Assembly (NCBI GenBank): GCA_021203545.1
Contig: JAJQAZ010000080.1
Coordinates: 1 to 42,096 of the forward strand
DNA: 42,096 bases
Source of the DNA: Tannerellaceae bacterium
GTDB taxonomy: Bacteria; Bacteroidota; Bacteroidia; Bacteroidales; Tannerellaceae
Direction of reading: 5' to 3'
Shown: in pieces, positions 36,726-42,096 of the stretch
Layout: each line of letters opens with the position of its first letter
How positions within the stretch are numbered: position 1 is the first letter of the stretch
The notes under the pieces: model-generated
Told to the model about the DNA's origin: nothing
Database searches by the model: none
What the model saw: only the letters and a program-made list of their open reading frames with translations
Position numbers and translations under genes: made by a program

Positions 36726-38285
36726 ATGATAAAAGAGATACAATTACGGGTGTTGCCGGAGCAGGCAGTTAATGAACAATCACTTAAACAGGTTATCAGC
36801 CGGGAAACGGGCGAAGGTATTAGCTCTGTTAAGGCTGTCCGTATACTGAAACGGTCTATTGATGCCCGGCAGCGTACGGTTTTTGTGAATCTGAAGGTAC
36901 GCGTGTTTATTAATGAATTGCCGCAGGAGGTGGAGTTTCCTGTGGTGGAGTATAAAGATGTTTCTGCCGGTAAACCGGTTGTGGTGGTAGGTGCCGGTCC
37001 CGGTGGTTTGTTTGCTGCTTTGCGGCTGATAGAATTGGGGTTACGCCCGGTTGTGGTGGAGCGGGGAAAGAATGTGCACGACCGCAGAAAGGATATTGCA
37101 CAAATCAGCCGGCAGCATAGGGTGGACCCGGAATCTAATTATTCGTTTGGAGAAGGGGGGGCCGGTGCTTTTTCGGACGGGAAGCTTTATACACGCAGTA
37201 AGAAGCGGGGATCGGTGGATAAAATATTACAGGTGTTGTGCCAGCACGGTGCCAGTACTGCTATTCTGGCTGATGCGCATCCGCATATAGGAACTGATAA
37301 GTTGCCAGGGGTTATTGAGAATATGCGGCAGCAGATTCTGAAATGTGGGGGAGAGGTATATTTTGAAACCCGTATGGATTCACTGATTTTTCATAATGGA
37401 GAGGTTACCGGCATTGAAACCAATACCGGCAAAGAATTCCGGGGGCCGGTTATCCTGGCTACCGGACATTCGGCACGGGATGTATATTATTATTTGCATT
37501 CCCGGCAGATTCCTATTGAAGCGAAAGGGATTGCTGTAGGGGTGCGGCTCGAACATCCGCAGGAGTTGATAGACCAGATACAGTATCACAGGAAAGAGGG
37601 ACGGGGCGATTATTTGCCTGCTGCCGAATATAGTTTTGTGGCCCGGTCGGGTGGAAGAGGGGTTTATTCGTTCTGTATGTGTCCCGGTGGTTTTGTGGTG
37701 CCTGCCGCCAGCGGACCGAAACAGGTGGTGGTGAATGGTATGTCGCCCTCGAACCGGGGATCGCGTTGGGCCAATTCGGGTATGGTGGTAGAGATACACC
37801 CCGAAGATTTTTCGGAGTATGCCTGCCACAAAGAGTTGGCTTTGCTGAAGTTTCAGGAACATCTGGAAGAGATGTGCTGGCTTACCGGCGGGATGAAGCA
37901 GGTTGCTCCCGCCCAGCGTATGAATGATTTTATCCGGAAGAAGAATTCTTCTGATCTGCCGGTATCTTCTTATACTCCGGGGTTGTTGGCTTCTCCGTTG
38001 CATTTCTGGATGCCGGAATTTATTACTTCCCGTTTACGGGATGGTTTCCGTCAGTTTGGTAATCGTTCCCGGGGGTTCCTGACAAACGAGGCTACTATGA
38101 TAGGGGTGGAGACCCGTACTTCTTCTCCCGTACGCATTGTGCGTGACCGCGAAACGTTGCAGCATATTACTGTTAAGGGACTTTATCCCTGTGGGGAAGG
38201 TGCCGGTTATGCCGGAGGGATTGTTTCCGCAGCGATGGATGGCGAACGTTGTGCTGAGGCTGTTGCTGCTGCGATTGCCATTTAA
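36726..38285 (+). CDS. FAD-dependent oxidoreductase (COG2509-type dehydrogenase)
   Basis: A 519-residue flavoprotein, probably cytoplasmic. The N-terminal 80 residues form a small alpha/beta domain (IKEIQLRVLPEQAVNEQSL). The FAD-binding Rossmann motif GAGPGG is at 89-94, followed by VVVERGKNVHDRR. Further signatures: NYSFGEGGAGAFSDGKLYTR, ILATGHSARDVYYYLH, GVRLEHPQELID, CMCPGGFVVPAAS, and the second FAD-contact region LYPCGEGAGYAGGIVSAAMD. These match a family of FAD-dependent dehydrogenases whose substrate is unknown. The frame is intact. It has no obvious functional partner in the window. Confidence 0.9.
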   Translation: MIKEIQLRVLPEQAVNEQSLKQVISRETGEGISSVKAVRILKRSIDARQRTVFVNLKVRVFINELPQEVEFPVVEYKDVSAGKPVVVVGAGPGGLFAALRLIELGLRPVVVERGKNVHDRRKDIAQISRQHRVDPESNYSFGEGGAGAFSDGKLYTRSKKRGSVDKILQVLCQHGASTAILADAHPHIGTDKLPGVIENMRQQILKCGGEVYFETRMDSLIFHNGEVTGIETNTGKEFRGPVILATGHSARDVYYYLHSRQIPIEAKGIAVGVRLEHPQELIDQIQYHRKEGRGDYLPAAEYSFVARSGGRGVYSFCMCPGGFVVPAASGPKQVVVNGMSPSNRGSRWANSGMVVEIHPEDFSEYACHKELALLKFQEHLEEMCWLTGGMKQVAPAQRMNDFIRKKNSSDLPVSSYTPGLLASPLHFWMPEFITSRLRDGFRQFGNRSRGFLTNEATMIGVETRTSSPVRIVRDRETLQHITVKGLYPCGEGAGYAGGIVSAAMDGERCAEAVAAAIAI

Positions 38286-38382
38286 TTTGTTGTTTTTGTA
38301 AAAAACGTGAAGAAAATGCTTTTTTTGTGTAACATTTGAAATTTTTTTTACGTATTAATATATAGTGATTATTGATATAGAT

Positions 38383-38608
38383 TGTAAGCCCGAAGTGGGT
38401 TCAACCCTTTTAACCATAGCCGTCAGGGTAAAGCTAAGATTTCAACCTGAAGATTATGTATAAAGGGTTAAAACCCTGGGCTAGAATCGGCAGGGCTTTC
38501 AGCCCATTTATACTTGTTTTTATCCTTAAACTGACGGCTATGCTTTTTAGGTAACTCTATCAAAGAACGATATGATTTTTTACATTCAGCCTCTCAAGAG
38601 GGGAGGAT
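38383..38608. repeat. Stem-loop repeat region with element-type right end
   Basis: The gap 38286-38627 has no gene. It holds an 11 bp perfect inverted repeat, ATAGCCGTCAG (38416-38426) against CTGACGGCTAT (38531-38541), with other short palindromes between. The segment 38551-38608 (GTAACTCTATCAAAGAACGA to AGCCTCTCAAGAGGGGAGGA) matches the right end of the element at 1660-1936. The interior differs, so different cores share one kind of end. Confidence 0.6.
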
Positions 38609-38636
38609 TTTAGATTTAAATAAATAATTGAACTAT

Positions 38637-40991
38637 ATGAAGACTATTCTGCGTAATTTCTGGACTGTACTGCTTCGCTTTAAGGCGGCTGCTTTGCTCA
38701 ATGTTTTGGGCTTAACTGTGGCTTTTGCTGCTTTTATTCTGATTATGATGCAGGTGGATTATGATTATAATTATAATAAGCAGGTTGCGGATGCGGAATT
38801 TATATACCGGCTTGAAATTATGTTTGGAGAGAAGGTGCAGGCTATTGTTTCCCGGCCCCTGGCTGAAGGCTTTTTTAATAGCTCTTCTTATATTGAGGCC
38901 GGAGCAGTAGCAAACCTATGGTTCGGACAGGGCATACTGGAAGCAGAAGTACATGGTGAAAAACAGTTTTTTGAAGGAAGTTCGATTTCTGTGACTGACG
39001 GATTTACTGATGTGTTCCGGTTTGAGATGCTGGAAGGAATAGCTGAATCAATCCGTGAGCCGTAAAAGCTTATACTTCCGGAAAGTATGGCCCGGAGAAT
39101 TTTCGGTGATACCCCGGCTATGAACGGACAAATTGTGTTGAATGGAACCCATTATACTATATCCGGTATCTATAAGGATTTCCCGGAGAATAGTTCCCTT
39201 AGAAATGCTATTTACTTTTCTATGCGCGATGAGAACAAGGATAATTTTGGTAATTTTAATTATACTGTTTTTATCAGGCTGACTTCTCCTGATCTGGTTA
39301 GAGATGTATTGGCCAATTACCATGATCATCATCATTCGGAAGTATTTAAAACGGCTTTTGGGATTGGTCCGGAAGATGTAAGGTTGCGGCTTACTCCGCT
39401 GACGGAGTTATATACTATAAAGAATGTAGAGTATGATCTGGAAGAAAAATCAAGTAAGGAAACGGTTTTTGTTCTGTTGGCTATTGCCATTGTTTTGTTG
39501 ATTATTGCCGGTATTAATTTTACCAATTTCAGTATAGCACTTACTCCTATGCGTGTAAAAAGTATTAATACCCAAAAAGTATTGGGGGCTGATACCGGTT
39601 TGTTGTGCAAAGGTATTTTAGGCGAAGCGATAGTGATTTGCCTGGTTTCGTTTGGACTATCTTTGTTGGTGGTAAAACTCTTTTCACTAACCGGGTTAAG
39701 AGAATTAGTGAGCGGAAGTGTTGCTTTGGGTGACCATGTAAATATCTTGCTGGCTACTTTGGGGCTGGCGTTTGTTTTGGCACTTTTTGCCGGGATTTAT
39801 CCGGCTTATTATATGACCTCTTTTCCGCCTGCACTGGTGTTGAAAGGGAGTTTCGGTATGTCTCCCAAAGGACGTTCTTTGCGGAACGGGCTGCTGGGAT
39901 TCCAGTTTATTGCTTCTTTTGCTTTGATTATCGGGGCCGGTTTTATGTACCTGCAAAATCACTTTATGCGTAATTCTCCTTTGGGATACGACCGGGATGA
40001 ACTGATTGTAGCGCAAATGAATGGTACTTTATTAAAAAGTAAGGATGCTATCATGGATGAGTTAAAGCAGTTTCCGGGTGTAGAGGATATTACCTGCGCG
40101 CAGTTTATGCTGTCCAGTGGTGACCGCTATATGGGGTGGGGCAGAGGTTACCAGGACAGGGAAATTTCTTTTCAATGTTTTCCGGTTGATCCTTCTTTTT
40201 TGCAGGTTATGGGTATTCGGATTTCGGAAGGGCGTGATTTCCGCCGGGATGACGAACGGGTTCCGGGAGGTGCTTATATTTTCAATGAGCGGGCCCGGCA
40301 GTCTCTGGACCTGGATCTGGGCGGAAAAATAGATGGGGTAGCAGAAATTATCGGTTTTATACCGGATGTGAAGTTTGCCTCTTTCCGTACAGATGTGATT
40401 CCTATGGCATTTTATGTATGGGGGCCGGATAGTTGGGGAGGCGCTGAAAATAACAGGTGGATGTATATACGTGTAACGGCTGGTACTGATCTGCGTACGG
40501 CTTACCAATATGTGCTGGAAACATTTCAGAAATATGATCCCGGGTTTCCGTTTAAAGTAAGGTTTTTTGATGATATTTTGCAATTTACTTATGAAAAGGA
40601 ACGCAAAATAACCCTTCTTATTACTCTTTTCAGTTTAGTGGCTATTTTTATATCCATTGTAGGAGTGTTTGGGTTGGTAGTCTTTGAAAGCCAATATCGT
40701 ATCCGGGAGATCGGTGTACGGAAGGTGTTGGGGTCTTCTACACAGGAGATACTGGTTATGTTTAACAAAGTTTATTTCCGTATCCTTTTGATCTGTTTTG
40801 TTCTGGCTGCGCCTATTGCTTACCTGTTGGTACGTAACTGGCTTGAAAACTTTGCTTACCGTACACCGATGTACTGGTGGGTATTTCTGGCAGCATTCTT
40901 TATCGTAGCTCTGATTACATTTATGACAGTTACTTTCCAGAATTGGCGTGCGGCAAACGTGAATCCGGTAGAAAGTCTTAAAAATGAGTAA
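38637..40991 (+). pseudogene. MacB/FtsX-like ABC transporter permease, in-frame ochre stop
   Basis: Inner-membrane permease of the MacB/FtsX type common in Bacteroidota. It has an N-terminal membrane helix (LLNVLGLTVAFAAFILIMMQ), a periplasmic MacB-type domain, three helices near the middle, a second periplasmic domain and a final FtsX block (VFGLVVFESQYRIREIGVRK, ending NWRAANVNPVESLKNE). A TAA at 39063-39065 cuts it after SIREP. The same frame goes on KLILPESMARRIFGDTPAMN, where relatives have a charged residue at the stop; GAA to TAA is the simplest change. Total 784 codons, normal length. The ATG at 38637 is preferred. No ATPase gene is adjacent. Confidence 0.88.
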
Positions 40992-41060
40992 TATGCTGTT
41001 GTGAACACTTCATCGTTGTAACCTGTTTTCTTTAATATTCATTTTAAATTAAGCAAGGTT

Positions 41061-41726
41061 ATGACGATAGAGCGTTTGGAAACGATAGCCGCAGACCTTT
41101 ATAAAGGTGCGGAAGAGGCAACTCCTATTATCGGGGGAGCAGATAAAAAAGATTGGATGGCCCGGCGTCTGGAAGAGATTATAGAAGCGGATGAACCGGC
41201 ATTAGGTGATTTCCTGAATTGCGAAACTACGGATCAGGTGATCGCTCTGTTGGATATAGAATATGATGACTATAAGAATGGAGATGAGATAGAGGATGAT
41301 GCTGATTTGATGGTGGCTCCTGATAATATGAATGATCTTATTGTTTCGGACCAGAATGGAGTTCTTCCGGAAAACCGCATCGTACGTCCGGTGGAAGAGA
41401 TTCTGATACCGGATGAGGATGTTTTAAACAGGGATGATGTTGTGGCATCTGCCTATGATTCCGAAGAAGATATTTCTGTTGCAGATAAAGCTCCCAAAGC
41501 AGAAAAAGAAACCGGTGTTAAAGATGAGTTACCGGACCCATATGTAGATGACCGGGCTGACCAGCCGGAGTTTATAGATAACGATCCCAACTATTTCGAT
41601 GAAGCGCTTATCGTGGAGGAAGATATCATTTTTGTAAATGATGTAACAGGTGAACGTAGTGACCCGTTGATGGTTGAGTCAGACCTGGATGTGGATAATA
41701 AATGTTCTGATAAGAGGGAGTCTTAA
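41061..41726 (+). CDS. Acidic hypothetical protein
   Basis: A 221-residue protein with no signal peptide or membrane segment. Residues 1-75 look folded (LETIAADLYKGAEEATPIIG, then DWMARRLEEIIEADEPALGD). From about 75 on it is strongly acidic and probably disordered, with many D and E and repeated short blocks (DDADLMVAPDNM, ILIPDEDVLNRDD, NDPNYFDEALIVEEDIIFVN). The family is not recognised. It starts 69 bases after the permease gene, so it could share its transcript. The acidic tail suggests binding to a basic partner such as DNA-binding proteins, but nothing proves this. Confidence 0.7.
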   Translation: MTIERLETIAADLYKGAEEATPIIGGADKKDWMARRLEEIIEADEPALGDFLNCETTDQVIALLDIEYDDYKNGDEIEDDADLMVAPDNMNDLIVSDQNGVLPENRIVRPVEEILIPDEDVLNRDDVVASAYDSEEDISVADKAPKAEKETGVKDELPDPYVDDRADQPEFIDNDPNYFDEALIVEEDIIFVNDVTGERSDPLMVESDLDVDNKCSDKRES

Positions 41727-41791
41727 TTTGTTCCCTTCTTAAGAGGGGTTAGGAGTGTATTATTACCGGTAAAAAATTAGTATTATATTTT

Positions 41792-42096
41792 GGTCGGAGG
41801 GGATTTGTAATCCCCGACCAACGAGTATTAGGATCTGTGATCCGGAAAATTAATCCATACCAGTTAAACCGGAACTTGAGTATTTTAGAGCGGATTATAA
41901 TTGGCTTAAGGCCGATCTACGATTCCTTATACTCAGCAGGCGGGGATTGCAAATCCCCTTCATTCAGCGTAGGCACGATACAGGGACGTTTAGGTGCTAT
42001 CGTGTCGTTCCTTCAGAACTCAATTATCTTTCTGATTTCCTACCCCGGGTGTAATCCAGTCATGTTCAGAAGATTTTGTAGTATATTATATTTATT
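41792..42096. repeat. Hairpin modules at the window end
   Basis: No gene after 41726. Positions 41792-41844 are the inverted match of 7325-7377 (two differences in 53). The GGCCGATC module is at 41900-41925, followed by GGGGATTGCAAATCCCC. Near 42068-42082, CAGTCATGTTCAGAAGATTTT matches the arm seen at about 1606-1626. So this end combines modules from three earlier repeat regions. Confidence 0.6.

Noticed and set aside
2283-40991. Stop-codon reassignment as the reason for in-frame TAG and TAA
   Set aside because: Intact genes in the window end normally at TAA, TAG and TGA, and most breaks are frameshifts, which recoding would not explain.
1-42096. tRNA, rRNA, riboswitch or prophage genes
   Set aside because: No cloverleaf, rRNA-like or phage structural sequences were recognised on either strand by eye.

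Overview
The window looks like a chromosomal piece of a Bacteroidota (Bacteroidales) bacterium of moderate G+C. Evidence: two SusC/SusD pairs, an ECF sigma factor/FecR pair, HU-HIG and DUF4248 proteins, a GH92 glycosidase, many lipoprotein signals, and TAnnTTTG promoter elements. Genus cannot be fixed from sequence alone. No rRNA, tRNA, CRISPR array, transposase or integrase was seen.

Layout. 1-2.2 kb: a secreted protein with an internal duplication, then about 1 kb of nested palindromic repeats. 2.2-7.05 kb (minus): a susC-susD operon with both genes broken. 7.6-14.2 kb (plus): ECF sigma, FecR anti-sigma, SusD, then a SusC with an N-terminal STN domain; the SusC carries a frameshift in a G7 tract. 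14.6-16.9 kb: a small hypothetical gene, a 22-23 bp tandem array, a DUF4248 gene and two HU-HIG genes. 16.9-27.2 kb (minus): a polymorphic-toxin locus. It has a secreted partner protein, a 2110-residue SpvB/FG-GAP/RHS protein with a type 23 toxin tip, and four tandem paralogous lipoproteins (probable immunity proteins) separated by shrinking orphan copies of the toxin 3' end. 27.4-29.7 kb: fabD (minus) and tatA-tatC (plus), with divergent promoters inside a long imperfect inverted repeat. 30-42 kb: GH92 mannosidase, DUF418 membrane protein, a short gene remnant, an LRR-type secreted protein, radA, a FAD oxidoreductase, a MacB/FtsX-like ABC permease and an acidic protein, with repeats in most gaps.

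Two signals dominate. First, nine genes are interrupted by one small lesion each: three in-frame stops and six single-base indels, four of the indels in A or G runs of 6-7 bases. fabD, tatA, tatC, radA, the FAD oxidoreductase, the HU genes and the very long RHS gene read through cleanly. The cause may be real decay, phase-variable tracts, or uncorrected sequencing error; raw reads would decide. Second, the gaps hold several families of stem-loop repeats. One has perfect 20 bp terminal inverted repeats, another has a paired base change that keeps a stem, and others share modules shuffled and inverted between loci. The toxin-immunity array with orphan tips is the most system-like find.
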